A DNA stretch of 64,000 nucleotides, from positions 19,021 to 83,020 of the forward strand of contig NZ_LMSL01000036.1 in assembly GCF_001428405.1 (NCBI RefSeq), written 5' to 3'. This DNA comes from Frateuria sp. Soil773 (lineage in GTDB: Bacteria; Pseudomonadota; Gammaproteobacteria; Xanthomonadales; Rhodanobacteraceae). The notes under the pieces are model-generated. The model worked only from the letters and a program-made list of their open reading frames with translations, did no database searches and had not been told where the DNA came from. The position numbers and the translations under genes were made by a program. How positions within the stretch are numbered: position 1 is the first letter of the stretch; every line of letters starts with the position of its first letter. This document shows, in pieces, positions 48,211 to 62,136 of the stretch.

Positions 48211-48432
48211 TTTTCAACAGCCGAAGGGCGGGTCATCCAGTGACTGTTTCCCCGAAAAACTACAACGACACTGGACGACCCGCCCTTCGGCCGTCGAAAG
48301 CGTCCCAGCCCGACCGGCCCTGCGACCGCTGAAAGCCGCTGGGATGACGTTTCATGCGGCGATGCCCGGAGATCAGGTACAGCCTCCCAGGCCACTGCCG
48401 CTGGCGTCGCCGGCTTGGCCCGGCCGCACCGC

Positions 48433-50712
48433 TCAATGCTTCGGCGGCGGCGGCGCCAGCACTTCGCGGTTGCCGTTGTGCTGGGGCGCGCTGACCACCC
48501 CGTCCTGCTCCATCTGCTCGATCAGCCGCGCGGCGCGGTTGTAGCCGATGCGCAGGTGGCGCTGCACGCCGGAGATCGAGGCGCGGCGGGTCTGGGTGAC
48601 GATCGCCACCGCCTTGTCGTAGAGCTGGGTATCGGCGTCGCCGCCTTCCTCGCCGTCCTGCGGCAGGCCGGAGTCGTTGATGAACTTGCCATCCGACGTT
48701 GCCTGCACTTCCTCCAGCACGCCCTCGATGTACTGCGGCGCGCCCTGCGCCTTCAGCCAGTTCACCACGTTGTGCACCTCGTGGTCGTCCACGAAGGCGC
48801 CGTGCACGCGCTCGGGCGTGGCGGTGCCGGGCGGCAGGTAGAGCATGTCGCCGTGGCCGAGCAGCGCTTCGGCGCCGGACTGGTCGAGGATCGTGCGCGA
48901 GTCGATCTTGCTCGACACCTGGAACGCGATGCGGGTGGGGATGTTGGCCTTGATCAGGCCGGTGATCACGTCCACCGACGGGCGCTGCGTGGCGAGCACC
49001 AGGTGCACGCCGGCGGCGCGCGCCTTCTGCGCCAGGCGGGCGATCAGCTCCTCCACCTTCTTGCCGACGATCATCATCATGTCGGCGAACTCGTCGATGA
49101 TGATCACGATATACGGCAGCGGCTCCAGCGGCTCCGCGGCGAGGTTCGGCATCTCCGGGTTGGGGCGGAACAGCGGGTCCAGCAGCGGCTGGCCGGCGTT
49201 CTCCGCCTCCTTCACCTTCTTGTTGAAGCCGCCCAGGTTGCGCACACCCACCGCGGCCATCAGCTTGTAGCGGCGCTCCATCTCGGCCACGCACCAGCGC
49301 AGCGCGTTGGCGGCCTCCTTCATGTCGGTGACCACCGGCGCCAGCAGGTGCGGGATGCCCTCGTACACCGAAAGCTCCAGCATCTTCGGGTCGATCATGA
49401 TCATCCGCACGTCTTTCGCGCTGGCCTTGTACAGCAGCGAAAGCACCATCGCGTTCACCGCCACCGACTTGCCTGAGCCGGTGGTGCCGGCCACCAGCAG
49501 GTGCGGCATCTTGGCGAGATCCGTCACCACCGGCTTGCCGCCGATGTCCTTGCCCAGCGCCAGCGCCAGCGGCGACTTGGTCTGGTCGTACTTGTCCGAG
49601 CGCAGGATCTCGGAGAGGTAGACGATCTGCTTGCGCGTGTTGGGGATCTCCAGGCCGATCACGTTCTTGCCCGGGATCACGTCGACCACGCGCACGCTCA
49701 CCACCGACAGCCCGCGCGCGATGTCCTTGTCCAGGCTGGACACCTGCGAGCCGCGCACGCCGGCGGCCGGCTCCAGCTCGAAGCGGGTGATCACCGGGCC
49801 GGGATACACGCCCACCACCTTGGCCTCGATGCGGAAATCCTTGAGCTTCAGCTCGACCTGGCGCGACAGCACTTCCAGCGTTTCTTCCGAATAGCCCGGC
49901 CCCTGCTCCGGTGCCTCGTCCAGCAGCGACAGCGGCGGCAGTTCGCCCGGTTGCGAGGCGCCGACGAACAGCGGGATCTGCGTCTCCACTCGGGCGCGCT
50001 CGCTCTTCGCCACCGGCGCCGAGGGCGCCTCGATGCGAACCGGCTCGCGCTTGGCCTGCCTGACCGCGTCGGCCTTCTTGACCACCTCGCGCTCGACCCG
50101 CGCCTGCCGCGCGGCCAGCGCCTCGGGCGCCTCGCGCAGCTTGCCGCCGAACCAGCCGGCGAGCTTCAGCACGCCCTGCCCGGTCCAGTCCATCACCTTG
50201 AACCACGACAGCCCGGTCGCCAGCGTCACTGCGATCAGGAACAACGCCAGCAGCAACAGCGGCGCGCCCTTCTCGCCGAACGCGCGCAGCAGGCCGTCGC
50301 CCACCCACAGCCCGATGATGCCGCCGACGCCCTGCGGCAGCACCGGCTCGTGGAAATTGAGGTAGAGCAGCGCCGGCGCCGTGATGAAGAAGAACACGAA
50401 GCCGATCAGCCGCAGCGACGGCTCCCACGGATGCACCGCCCGCTCGCCGTGCTGGCGCAGCACCTGCACGCCCAGCAGCAGGAGCAGCAGCGGGAAGCAG
50501 TACGAGACCAGTCCGAAGATGTAGCGCAGCAGGTTGGCGATGTTCGCGCCCACCGCGCCGCCGAAGTTGCGCGCATGCTCGGCCGTGCCCACGTGGCCCC
50601 AGCTCGGATCCTGGTCGTTGTAGCTGAACAGGCAGACCAGCAGGTACAGCGCCAGCGGCAGCAGCAGCAGCGCGCCCGCTTCGCGCAGGCGCCGCCTGAG
50701 CTCGTCGCTCAT
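48433..50712 (-). CDS. ftsK: DNA translocase FtsK
   Basis: 759 residues from the ATG at 50712, preceded by an AAGGA-type site; a GTG at 50757 is a weaker alternative. The N-terminal 200 residues hold four to five membrane helices. After a short linker, the motor domain has Walker A in AGTTGSGKS, Walker B in [12 protein letters not shown], and [15 protein letters not shown]. The C-terminal gamma domain ([20 protein letters not shown]) reads KOPS sites. FtsK links cell division with chromosome dimer resolution by XerCD at dif. The linker is short compared with the E. coli protein (1329 residues), as in many relatives. Confidence 0.98.
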   Translation of the reverse strand: MSDELRRRLREAGALLLLPLALYLLVCLFSYNDQDPSWGHVGTAEHARNFGGAVGANIANLLRYIFGLVSYCFPLLLLLLGVQVLRQHGERAVHPWEPSLRLIGFVFFFITAPALLYLNFHEPVLPQGVGGIIGLWVGDGLLRAFGEKGAPLLLLALFLIAVTLATGLSWFKVMDWTGQGVLKLAGWFGGKLREAPEALAARQARVEREVVKKADAVRQAKREPVRIEAPSAPVAKSERARVETQIPLFVGASQPGELPPLSLLDEAPEQGPGYSEETLEVLSRQVELKLKDFRIEAKVVGVYPGPVITRFELEPAAGVRGSQVSSLDKDIARGLSVVSVRVVDVIPGKNVIGLEIPNTRKQIVYLSEILRSDKYDQTKSPLALALGKDIGGKPVVTDLAKMPHLLVAGTTGSGKSVAVNAMVLSLLYKASAKDVRMIMIDPKMLELSVYEGIPHLLAPVVTDMKEAANALRWCVAEMERRYKLMAAVGVRNLGGFNKKVKEAENAGQPLLDPLFRPNPEMPNLAAEPLEPLPYIVIIIDEFADMMMIVGKKVEELIARLAQKARAAGVHLVLATQRPSVDVITGLIKANIPTRIAFQVSSKIDSRTILDQSGAEALLGHGDMLYLPPGTATPERVHGAFVDDHEVHNVVNWLKAQGAPQYIEGVLEEVQATSDGKFINDSGLPQDGEEGGDADTQLYDKAVAIVTQTRRASISGVQRHLRIGYNRAARLIEQMEQDGVVSAPQHNGNREVLAPPPPKH

Positions 50713-52012
<1,300 letters not shown>

Positions 52013-52013
<1 letters not shown>

Positions 52014-52663
52014 TGCAGGCCACGCTGCACTACATCCACGACCCGCTGTGCGGCTGGTGCTACGCCGCCCAGCCGTTGGTGGGTGCGGCGCTGGAGAAGC
52101 TGGGCGGCCGCCTGCGGCTCGAGCTGCACGGCGGCGGCCTGTTCGCCGAGCCGCGCCGGCTGGACCCGGAACTGGCGCAGCACATCGTGCAGGCCGACCG
52201 GCGCATCGCGCAGTACAGCGGCCAGCCGTTCGGCCAGCCCTACGTGGAAGGGCTGCTCGCCGCGCCGGACACCGTGCTGCATTCGCTGCCGCCGATCGCC
52301 GCCGTGCTCGCCGCGCAGGCGATGGACCCCGCGCTGGCCTATCCGATGCTGACGGCGATCCAGAACGCACACTACCTGCGCGGCCTGCGCGTGGCCGAGC
52401 CGGCCGTGCTCGGCGAGCTGGCCGAACAGGTCGGGCTGGACGGCGGACGCTTCGGCCTCGGCTTCGCCGAGATCAGCGGCACGACCCTGTACGAGCACGT
52501 GCAGGACAGCCGCCGCCTGCTGTCCGAGGTGGGCGGCCAGGGTTTCCCCACCCTGGTGCTGGAACGGCAGGGGCAGCGCCAGGTGCTGCCGCACCATCAC
52601 CACTACGGCCAGCCGGATGCCTTCGTCGCCCGGCTGGCGGCATTGCTGCCAGCGCTGCATTAA
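52013..52663 (+). CDS. DsbA-family thiol oxidoreductase-like protein, cytoplasmic
   Basis: 216 residues from the ATG at 52013, which overlaps the trxB stop. The active-site pair CGWC is at 13-16, right at the N-terminus, and there is no signal peptide. The late stretch GGQGFPTLVLERQG contains the cis-Pro typical of thioredoxin folds. Coupling to trxB suggests a cytoplasmic thiol-disulfide role, perhaps as a TrxB- or glutathione-linked reductant; the substrate is unknown. Confidence 0.9.
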
Positions 52664-52672
52664 CCTCTCCGC

Positions 52673-53818
52673 GTGATCGAAGCGCGCTTCCACTCCCGCA
52701 TCAGCGAATTGCCCGCAGCCGACTGGGACGCCCTGCGGCCGGACGCCAACCCGTTCGTGTCGCACGCCTTCCTGCATGCGCTCGAACGCGGCGGCTGCAT
52801 CCGCCCCGACTGGGGCTGGCAGGCGCACCACCTCGGCCTGTACGAGCGCGACCGCCTGCTCGCCGCCGCGCCGCTGTACCTGAAGGGCAATTCGCACGGC
52901 GAGTTCGTGTTCGACTGGAGCTGGGCCAGCGCCTGGGAGCGCGCCGGCGGCGACTACTACCCGAAGCTGCTCAACGCGGTGCCCTACTCGCCCGTGACCG
53001 GGCCGCGCCTGCTGGCCGGCCACGGCGAGCAGGCGCCGGTGCTGCAGAGCGCCCTGGTGGAGGCCATGCGCGGCGAGGCCGGGCGGCTGGGGCTGTCCTC
53101 GGTGCACGCCAACTTCCTGTCCGGCACCGAGCCGGACGCCTTCGACGACGACTGGCTGGCGCGCTCGGACGTGCAGTTCCACTGGCCCAACCGGGGCTAC
53201 CGCGACTTCGCCGATTTCCTGGCCGCGCTGAACCACAAGAAGCGCAAGAACATCCGCCACGAGCGCGCGCAGGTCGCCGCCAGCGGGCTGGCCATCGAGA
53301 TGCGCGACGGGGCCAGCCTGCACCTGGGCGAATGGCGCCGGGTGCATGCCCTGTATGCCGCCACCTTCGACGCCAAGGGCAACCACGCGGCGCTCACCGC
53401 GGCCTTCTTCAGCCGGCTCGGCGAGATGGGCGACGCCGTGCAGCTCGCGCTGGCCCGGCGCGATGGCGAGATCGTCGCGATGGCGCTGTTCGTGCAGGGC
53501 GGCGACACGCTGTACGGCCGCTACTGGGGCGCCGCGGTCGAGGTGCCGGGGCTGCACTTCGAGCTGTGCTACTACTGCGGCATCGAGTACGCGATAGCCC
53601 GCGGCCTGCAGCGCTTCGAGCCCGGCGCGCAGGGCGAGCACAAGCTGGCGCGCGGCTTCCTGCCGGTCCGCACGCACTCGCGGCACTACCTGGTGGACGA
53701 GGGTTTCCGCGCCGCGGTGCGCCAGGCGCTGGTCCACGAGGCCGAAGCGATCGACGCCTACGCCGCCGACCTCGCCCGCCACGACCCGTATGCCCGCCGC
53801 GACGGTGGCGAACGGTGA
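52673..53818 (+). CDS. GNAT/FemAB-like acyltransferase family protein (DUF482)
   Basis: 381 residues with a GTG start nine bases after the preceding stop. Typical stretches of the DUF482 family are present: NPFVSHAFLHALE, NHKKRKNIRHER, and EPGAQGEHKLARGF in the C-terminal part. The family has the acyl-CoA N-acyltransferase fold, but its substrate is not settled. Its last codon and stop overlap the GTG start of aat (GTGA). Confidence 0.9.
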   Translation: MIEARFHSRISELPAADWDALRPDANPFVSHAFLHALERGGCIRPDWGWQAHHLGLYERDRLLAAAPLYLKGNSHGEFVFDWSWASAWERAGGDYYPKLLNAVPYSPVTGPRLLAGHGEQAPVLQSALVEAMRGEAGRLGLSSVHANFLSGTEPDAFDDDWLARSDVQFHWPNRGYRDFADFLAALNHKKRKNIRHERAQVAASGLAIEMRDGASLHLGEWRRVHALYAATFDAKGNHAALTAAFFSRLGEMGDAVQLALARRDGEIVAMALFVQGGDTLYGRYWGAAVEVPGLHFELCYYCGIEYAIARGLQRFEPGAQGEHKLARGFLPVRTHSRHYLVDEGFRAAVRQALVHEAEAIDAYAADLARHDPYARRDGGER

Positions 53819-54546
53819 TCCGCCTTCCGCTGCTCGATGCCGGCACGCCGGAACGCTTTCCCGACCCGCGCGACGCGCTGGCCGAACCGAACGGCCTGCT
53901 GGCGTTCGGCGGCGACCTGTCGCCGCAGCGCCTGCTCGCCGCCTACCGGCAAGGCATCTTTCCCTGGTTCAGCGAAGACGAGCCGATCCTGTGGTGGTCG
54001 CCCGACCCGCGCTGCGTATTCCATACCGACCGGCTCAAGCCCAACCGCAGCCTGCGCCGCGCACTGGCCGGCAAGGACTGGCAGGTGACCGTGGACGGCG
54101 ATTTCCGCGGCGTGATGGAAGCCTGCGCCGCCCCACGCCCCGGCCAGCCCGGCACCTGGATCAGCCCGGCGATGATCGAGGCGTACACCGCGCTGCACCG
54201 GCAGGGCCATGCGCACAGCGTCGAGGTGCACGAACGCGGGGCGCTGGTGGGCGGGGTCTACGGCCTCGCGGTGGGCCGGCTGTTCTGCGGCGAGTCGATG
54301 TTCAGCGCGCAGAGCGGCGGCTCCAAGCTGGCCCTCGTCGCGCTGGCGCAGTTGCTGCGCGGCTGGGGCTGCCCGCTGATCGACGCCCAGGTCGGCAACC
54401 CGCACCTGCTGTCGCTGGGCGCGGTCGAGCTGCCGCGCAGCGTGTTCCTGGAACGGGTGCGCGAGCTGTCGGCGCTGGCGATCGATGCGCAGGCCTGGCG
54501 GAGCGTCGGCACCTTGCCGGCATCCGCCTTCCTCCAGCGCGGCTGA
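53815..54546 (+). CDS. aat: Leucyl/phenylalanyl-tRNA–protein transferase
   Basis: 243 residues from a GTG overlapping the preceding stop. The family signatures are clear: YRQGIFPWFSEDEPILWWSP, GVYGLAVGRLFCGESMFS, and LIDAQVGNPHLLSLGAVELP. Aat adds Leu or Phe to proteins with N-terminal Arg or Lys and marks them for ClpS/ClpAP. E. coli Aat has 234 residues. The gene is convergent with the aldo/keto reductase, 22 bases apart. Confidence 0.97.
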   Translation: MIRLPLLDAGTPERFPDPRDALAEPNGLLAFGGDLSPQRLLAAYRQGIFPWFSEDEPILWWSPDPRCVFHTDRLKPNRSLRRALAGKDWQVTVDGDFRGVMEACAAPRPGQPGTWISPAMIEAYTALHRQGHAHSVEVHERGALVGGVYGLAVGRLFCGESMFSAQSGGSKLALVALAQLLRGWGCPLIDAQVGNPHLLSLGAVELPRSVFLERVRELSALAIDAQAWRSVGTLPASAFLQRG

Positions 54547-54568
54547 TCGACGTCGTTCGCCCGGGGCG

Positions 54569-55399
54569 TCAGGCCAGCGTATCCGGGTTCGGTCCCAGCC
54601 GGTTGCCGGCGTCCAGCCCGTCGATGGCGCGCATCTCGTCCGGCGCCAGCACGAAATCGAATACCTCGATGTTCGAGCGGATGCGCGCGGGGGTCTGCGA
54701 TTTCGGGATCACCATGTGGCCGCGCTGGACATGCCAGCGCAGGATCACCTGGGCCGCGCTCTTGCCGTGCCTGCGCGCCAGGTCCAGCAGCAGCGGCGCC
54801 TGCAGCAGCTCGCCGCCCTGCCCGAGCGGGCTCCAGGCCTCGCTGACGATATGGTGGCGCCGGTTGAAGGCCACCACGTCGCGCTGGGCGAAGTCCGGGT
54901 GCAGCTCGATCTGGTTCACCGCCGGCGCCACGCCGGTCTCGGCCAGCAGCCGCTCGATGTGCGCCGGCTGGAAATTCGAGACGCCGATCGACCTGGCGCG
55001 CCCTTCCTCGCGCAGGCGGATCAGCGCCTTCCAGGTATCCACGTAGCGGTCCTTCGACGGCACCGGCCAGTGGATGAGATAGAGATCGACGTAATCGGTG
55101 CCGAGCCGCGCGAGGCTGGCGTCGAACGCCTTCAAGGCGCTGTCGAAGCCCTGCTCGGCATTCCACAGCTTGGTGGTGAGGTAGACGTCGCCCCGCGCGA
55201 CGCCGCTGCGGGCGATGCCTTCGCCCACGCCCTGCTCGTTGCCGTAGATGGCGGCGGTGTCGATCGAGCGGTAGCCGGCATCGAGTGCGGTCGCCACCGC
55301 ACCGGCGGCCTGCGCATCGTCGATCTGCCACACGCCGAAACCGAATTGCGGTGCGCGGCGGCCGTCGTTGAGTTCCATCATGGGGATTGCCGGGGTCAT
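54569..55399 (-). CDS. Aldo/keto reductase
   Basis: 276 residues. The catalytic tetrad is visible: Asp47 and Tyr52 (SIDTAAIYGNE), Lys77 (TTKLW) and His110 (LIHWP). The NADPH-binding end is IPKSQTPARIRSN. It resembles the AKR5-type 2,5-diketogluconate/methylglyoxal reductases. The physiological substrate cannot be told from sequence. It follows the methyltransferase gene by 81 bases. Confidence 0.93.
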   Translation of the reverse strand: MTPAIPMMELNDGRRAPQFGFGVWQIDDAQAAGAVATALDAGYRSIDTAAIYGNEQGVGEGIARSGVARGDVYLTTKLWNAEQGFDSALKAFDASLARLGTDYVDLYLIHWPVPSKDRYVDTWKALIRLREEGRARSIGVSNFQPAHIERLLAETGVAPAVNQIELHPDFAQRDVVAFNRRHHIVSEAWSPLGQGGELLQAPLLLDLARRHGKSAAQVILRWHVQRGHMVIPKSQTPARIRSNIEVFDFVLAPDEMRAIDGLDAGNRLGPNPDTLA

Positions 55400-55480
55400 G
55401 CCGTTGTCCTTCGGAGGAGAAGGACTCTGGATAGTGGCGTCCGGTCGGCAATCAAGGGCGCGGGACGGCCGCGTGCCGCG

Positions 55481-56122
55481 TCACGCATCGACCGCCAGGG
55501 TGAAGATCACCGACGCCGGCCTGCCGCTGTGCGGATGTTCCGGCTCGGCCAGCCCCCGCAGCCGCAGGCCGGCCGCGGCGAACGCCGACAGCCAGCCGGC
55601 CAGCGTGCGGAAATACCACGGCGCGGCGTCGCCAAAACCTTCGCCGCAGCCTTGCCAGGAACCCTCGCGCCAGCCGTCGCGGTAGGGCAATTCGCCGCAG
55701 GCCGTCAGCGGATGCAGGGTCTGCACGATCAAGACGCCGCCCTCGTCCAGCATCGCCGGCACGGCGCGCAGCAGCGCATCGACCGAGGCGGCGCCGAGCA
55801 GCGAGAAATTGCACACCACCACGTCGGCGCGGTAGCGGCCGCCGCCCTGCGCCGCGGCGGCCTCGACCAGGGCCGCCACCGCATCCACCCCCAGTGCGTC
55901 GATGCCTCGCGCGGCCAGCGCGCGCACCAGCCAGCCTTCGCCGCAGCCGAGGTCGATCACCCGGTGCGGCGCCTGTGCCAGCACCGCATCGACGATGGCC
56001 CGGTCGGTGACCAGGCGACGGCTTTCGATGCGCTGTCCGCGCACGGCCGCGGTCCATGGCGAGGCATTGGCGTGCCATGCGGCGAGGATCGACCGCTCCC
56101 GTTCCGCGCCGCGATCGGGCAT
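55481..56122 (-). CDS. Class I SAM-dependent methyltransferase
   Basis: 213 residues from the ATG at 56122. Motif I is VIDLGCGEGWLVRALAARG (55-73), motif II GVDAV, and the post-motif region VVVCNFSLLG. It starts eight bases after ispG and is likely in the same transcript. The substrate is unknown. Confidence 0.9.
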   Translation of the reverse strand: MPDRGAERERSILAAWHANASPWTAAVRGQRIESRRLVTDRAIVDAVLAQAPHRVIDLGCGEGWLVRALAARGIDALGVDAVAALVEAAAAQGGGRYRADVVVCNFSLLGAASVDALLRAVPAMLDEGGVLIVQTLHPLTACGELPYRDGWREGSWQGCGEGFGDAAPWYFRTLAGWLSAFAAAGLRLRGLAEPEHPHSGRPASVIFTLAVDA

Positions 56123-56130
56123 GGCGCCGC

Positions 56131-57387
<1,257 letters not shown>

Positions 57388-57544
57388 GCGGATTCAACCG
57401 GAAGTCAGGCCGCGGCGACCCGCGGCGGAAGGCTGCCAAGGATAACCGACCCGCCCGGAATGCCGGATGACAGATCCTCTCGCTCGCCATCCCGGACGGC
57501 TTCCAAAAGCCGCATGGTGTAGTCATGGCAGATTCCTCCCGCCC

Positions 57545-57615
57545 GTCATCCCGGCGAAAGCCGGGATCCAGCGACTTTGCGTGACCACGCTGCCGGCTTT
57601 CGCCGGAATGACGGT
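57545..57615. repeat. Pair of inverted REP-like elements
   Basis: First palindrome ATCCCGGC GAAA GCCGGGAT at 57548-57567, followed by CCAGCG. Second palindrome CCGGC TTTC GCCGG at 57593-57606, followed by AATGACGG. The GTCA and TGAC ends face outward, as in a REP doublet. Confidence 0.85.
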
Positions 57616-57710
57616 CAAAAACAGATGCGACGCTTGGGTCTGGCTTGTCACCGCAACGCACCGTCTTCGTGCTGCAACAGGATCGACAAGGTGTGGTTCG
57701 TGGTCTTGAT

Positions 57711-57787
57711 CGTCATCCCGGCGAAGGCCGGGATCCAGTGCTCCGCACGGACCACGCTGGATTCCGGTCTCCACCGGAATGACGGTC
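57711..57787. repeat. Second pair of inverted REP-like elements
   Basis: Palindromes ATCCCGGC GAAG GCCGGGAT at 57715-57734 and ATTCCGGT CTCC ACCGGAAT at 57761-57780, with CGTC at the left and GACGGTC at the right. The second has a compensated stem change (T·A instead of C·G), which keeps the pairing. Confidence 0.85.
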
Positions 57788-57790
57788 GAC

Positions 57791-58390
57791 CTATTCCAGC
57801 AGTAGCCTGAGCGCGATCGTCCACATGGTCAGCCCCACCAGCACCTCCAGCACGCGCCAGGCCGCCGGCCGCGCGAACACCGGCCGCAGCAGCGCCGCGC
57901 CGTAGCCCAGCGCGAAGAAGAACGCCAGCGACGCCGTCATCGCGCCCGCGGCGAACCAGCCGCGCGTGCCGGGGAACTGGGTGGAGACCGAACCGATCAG
58001 CAGCACCGTGTCCAGGTACACGTGCGGGTTGAGCCAGGTCAGCGCCGCGCAGGTCAGCAGGGTCGCCAGCAGGGGTTTGGCGGCGTCCGCCGTCGGCACC
58101 AGGGCGCCGGGGGATTTCCACGCGGCGTGGAAGCTCCGCGCGCCGTAGAACAGCAGGAAGGCGGCGCCGCCGTAGCGCATCAGCGGCGCCAGCCACGGCG
58201 CCTTGCCGAGCAGGATCGCCAGGCCGGTGACGCCGAGCAGGATCAGCACCGCATCGGACAGCGCGCACAGCAGGCAGATCCAGAACACGTGCTCGCGGCG
58301 CAGGCCCTGTTTCAGCACGAAGGCGTTCTGCGCGCCGATCGCCAGGATCAGCGACAGGCCCAGCGTGAATCCGGCGAGGGCGGCATGCAT
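57791..58390 (-). CDS. LysE/ArgO-type amino acid exporter
   Basis: 199 residues, about six membrane helices. The LysE signature appears at the N-terminus, LILAIGAQNAFVLKQGLRREHV, abbreviated here to its key part GAQNAFVLKQGL, and TWLNPHVYLDTVLLIG in the middle. This is closest to ArgO (arginine export). Substrate assignment is by family only. Confidence 0.92.
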   Translation of the reverse strand: MHAALAGFTLGLSLILAIGAQNAFVLKQGLRREHVFWICLLCALSDAVLILLGVTGLAILLGKAPWLAPLMRYGGAAFLLFYGARSFHAAWKSPGALVPTADAAKPLLATLLTCAALTWLNPHVYLDTVLLIGSVSTQFPGTRGWFAAGAMTASLAFFFALGYGAALLRPVFARPAAWRVLEVLVGLTMWTIALRLLLE

Positions 58391-58484
58391 GCGGGAACTC
58401 CAGGCGAAGACGGGGCCGGCGCACCGCGCCGGCAGGGGTTCGAGAACAGGTATCCGGGTGAAGCGAGGAAAGCGCGCGGAGCGG

Positions 58485-60440
58485 CTAGCCGTCCGGTGGC
58501 GGCTCGTGCCGCAGCGCGGCCTGCAATAGCCGGCGCTGCAGCCTGTCGGCGAACGTGCCGGGCCGGGCCAGGCCCATCCGCTCCAGCGCGGCCGCCTCGT
58601 CCTTCGCCGGCTCGCCGGGGCGCAGCAGCGCCCGTACCAGCGCCAGTCTGCCGCGCCAGTGCGCAGCGGACGATTTCAGCCAGTCCAGCGCCGGCAACAG
58701 GCGCTGCTCCACCGCGGTGAAATCGCTGCCGAACGGAAACGCGGGCAACAGGCCCTGCCTGTGCAGCGGGCCGAGCGCCTCGCGCAGGCATTCCGGACGG
58801 TGCCGCCGCCAGGCCTCGGGGATCCGGAAATCCGCCGCCAGCTTGCCGTGCGCCTTCGCCTCGGCGGCGAGCGCATCGAGGAAGCGCGCGTCGCAGATCG
58901 ACAGCATCGCCTCGATGCACTCGCTGTCGCTCTTGCCGCGCAGGTCGGCGACGCCGTACTCGGTGACGTAGATGTCGCGCAGGTGGCGCGGGATGGTGGT
59001 GTGGCCGTAGTTCCAGCGGATGTTGGTCTCGACCCCGCCGGCGCCGTGCCGGGTCGCGCGCAGCAGCAGCACCGAGCGGCCGTCGGCCAGTTCGTGCGCC
59101 ATCGCCACGAAGTTGTACTGGCCGCCGACGCCGCTGACCACGTGGCCGTCCTCCAGCGCGTCGGACACCGCCGCGCCGAGCAGGGTCGCCATCATGCAGG
59201 TGTTGAAGAAGCGCGCGCCGCGCCGCTGCAGGCCGGCCAGCGCCTGGTGGTCGCCGTAGAGCTGGTTGACGTTGGAGACCGGGCACATGTCGATCGCGTC
59301 CGGGTCGGCCGCCTCGGTGGCGTCCAGCCACTCGTACAGCTCGCGCGAGCCGAGGAAGAACGCGCCGCGCAGGTAGTGCCCGCCCGGCGTGGCCGGGTTG
59401 AGCCGGCCCGCGGCCGAGGCGCGCTCCAGCGCCAGGTTGTCCCAACTGCGGCGCCTGAGGATGCCGGCGCGCTGCAGGTGCATGAAGCCGTCCATCACCA
59501 TCTCGCTGGCGCCGTACAGCCCTTCGGCGAAGGGTTCCAGCCCGCCGCAGCTTCCGGCCAGCGCCTGGGTGGCCTGCTCGCCGTCCAGCGCCTGCAGGCC
59601 CTGCCGCCACGCCGCGTTGTCCTGCTGGCGCAGCAACAGCGCCTTCACCAGCGCGTCGGACAGCGCGCCGATGCCGATCTGCAGGCAGCCGCCGTCCTTC
59701 ACCAGCGCGCTGGCATGCAGGCCCAGCGCGTACTCGGCCAGCGACACCGGCGGTCGCGGCAGCGCGAACAGCCTGGGCGAATGCGGCGGGTCCAGCTCGA
59801 CGTCGAAGAAGGCCTCGTCCACTTCGGCATGCCCGCTCAGGTACGGCAGATCCGGGTGCACCACCGCCACGCACAGCGGGCGCGGCCGCCCGGCCAGTTC
59901 CGCCTGGCGCAGGAAATCCAGCGTGAGGTCCGGGTTGCTCGACAGGCTGTAGCGCACGCCGCCTGCCGTCTCGCGCCGCGCCACCAGTTGCACCAGCAGG
60001 TTGATGTCCTGCACCACCAGGTCGCGTGCGACGTGGGTGTAGTTCTGGCTGATGTAGTCGCGCTGCGCGCTGGCCGAGTGCAGCAGCGCGCCGGACTGCA
60101 GGTAGAACTCGTGCACCGCCACGTTGCCCGGCAGCGCGTTGCGCGCCTGGTCCACGGCGTATTCGGGGTTCTCGTAGTCCGCGCCGAAATGGCGGTCCAG
60201 GAACGGTTGCAGGAAGCGCCGCTCCAGCCCCGGCTTCGGCTGCGGCCGGACCAGCGAGAGCGCGGTGTACAGCGTCATCGTGCGACCCATGTCCGCCGCG
60301 GTGAGATGGTAAAGCGCGTTGAGCAGCCCGTGCGGCTTGCCCATGCCCAGCGGCGCGGCGATGCGCAGGTCGGGTCCCAGCCGTTCGGCGATCAGCTGGG
60401 CGCAGGCGGCGGTATCGGCGAAACGGAGCGCGGGCCTCAT
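58485..60440 (-). CDS. Acetyl-CoA hydrolase/transferase family protein
   Basis: 651 residues from the ATG at 60440; the frame continues upstream but that part overlaps the divergent gene's start and looks non-coding. Family features: PLGMGKPHGLLNALY at the N-terminus, QIGIGALSDALVKALL, GASEMVMDGFM, SGVGGQYNFVAMA, and EYGVADLRGKSD, the last typical of the C-terminal acetyl-CoA hydrolase domain. Family members hydrolyse acyl-CoA or transfer CoA between acids. The expected role is CoA-pool or acetate metabolism; the substrate is uncertain. Confidence 0.9.
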   Translation of the reverse strand: MRPALRFADTAACAQLIAERLGPDLRIAAPLGMGKPHGLLNALYHLTAADMGRTMTLYTALSLVRPQPKPGLERRFLQPFLDRHFGADYENPEYAVDQARNALPGNVAVHEFYLQSGALLHSASAQRDYISQNYTHVARDLVVQDINLLVQLVARRETAGGVRYSLSSNPDLTLDFLRQAELAGRPRPLCVAVVHPDLPYLSGHAEVDEAFFDVELDPPHSPRLFALPRPPVSLAEYALGLHASALVKDGGCLQIGIGALSDALVKALLLRQQDNAAWRQGLQALDGEQATQALAGSCGGLEPFAEGLYGASEMVMDGFMHLQRAGILRRRSWDNLALERASAAGRLNPATPGGHYLRGAFFLGSRELYEWLDATEAADPDAIDMCPVSNVNQLYGDHQALAGLQRRGARFFNTCMMATLLGAAVSDALEDGHVVSGVGGQYNFVAMAHELADGRSVLLLRATRHGAGGVETNIRWNYGHTTIPRHLRDIYVTEYGVADLRGKSDSECIEAMLSICDARFLDALAAEAKAHGKLAADFRIPEAWRRHRPECLREALGPLHRQGLLPAFPFGSDFTAVEQRLLPALDWLKSSAAHWRGRLALVRALLRPGEPAKDEAAALERMGLARPGTFADRLQRRLLQAALRHEPPPDG

Positions 60441-60516
60441 GCGCCGATCATGACAGAACGCCGCGACCGCCAGCCATGCCGGAGCGGACCGGCCGGCTTG
60501 TCCTACACTCGGGGGC

Positions 60517-61977
<1,461 letters not shown>

Positions 61978-62136
61978 GCCGGCCCCGCCGGACCGGCCAC
62001 AGGTGCCGCTCCGGAACCGCCGGCAGCCCGGCGCGGCGACCGCCGGAGCAAGCCCGCCATCGCCCTTTTCCGGGCAGAAGCAAGCCTTATTCCTCAATGG
62101 CTTGCGGGCACAACATCATGTTAGTCTCGATGGTCC

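Larger units (their letters stand above)
48003..48302. repeat. Three copies of a GAAGGGC-containing repeat, two of them as a long inverted pair
   Basis: Related copies lie at 48003-48042, 48206-48246 and, inverted, 48269-48302. The shared core is CCGAAGGGC(C)GGGTC(A/G)TCCAG. The last two copies can fold into a long imperfect hairpin. They alternate with the REP-like palindromes. Confidence 0.75.
47820..48432. other. Intergenic region between lolA and ftsK, filled with palindromic repeats
   Basis: No gene is visible. The stretch carries REP-like palindromes and a repeated GAAGGGCGGGTC-type element described separately. The presumed lolA promoter or processing site lies in its left part. Confidence 0.8.
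57388..57790. other. Intergenic region with two pairs of REP-like elements
   Basis: 403 bases between ispG and the exporter gene, without a gene. Four palindromes in two inverted pairs are listed separately. The ispG promoter is expected near the right of 57388. Confidence 0.8.

Noticed and set aside
48003..48302. CRISPR array
   Set aside because: Copies are few, inverted and unevenly spaced, and no cas genes are present.
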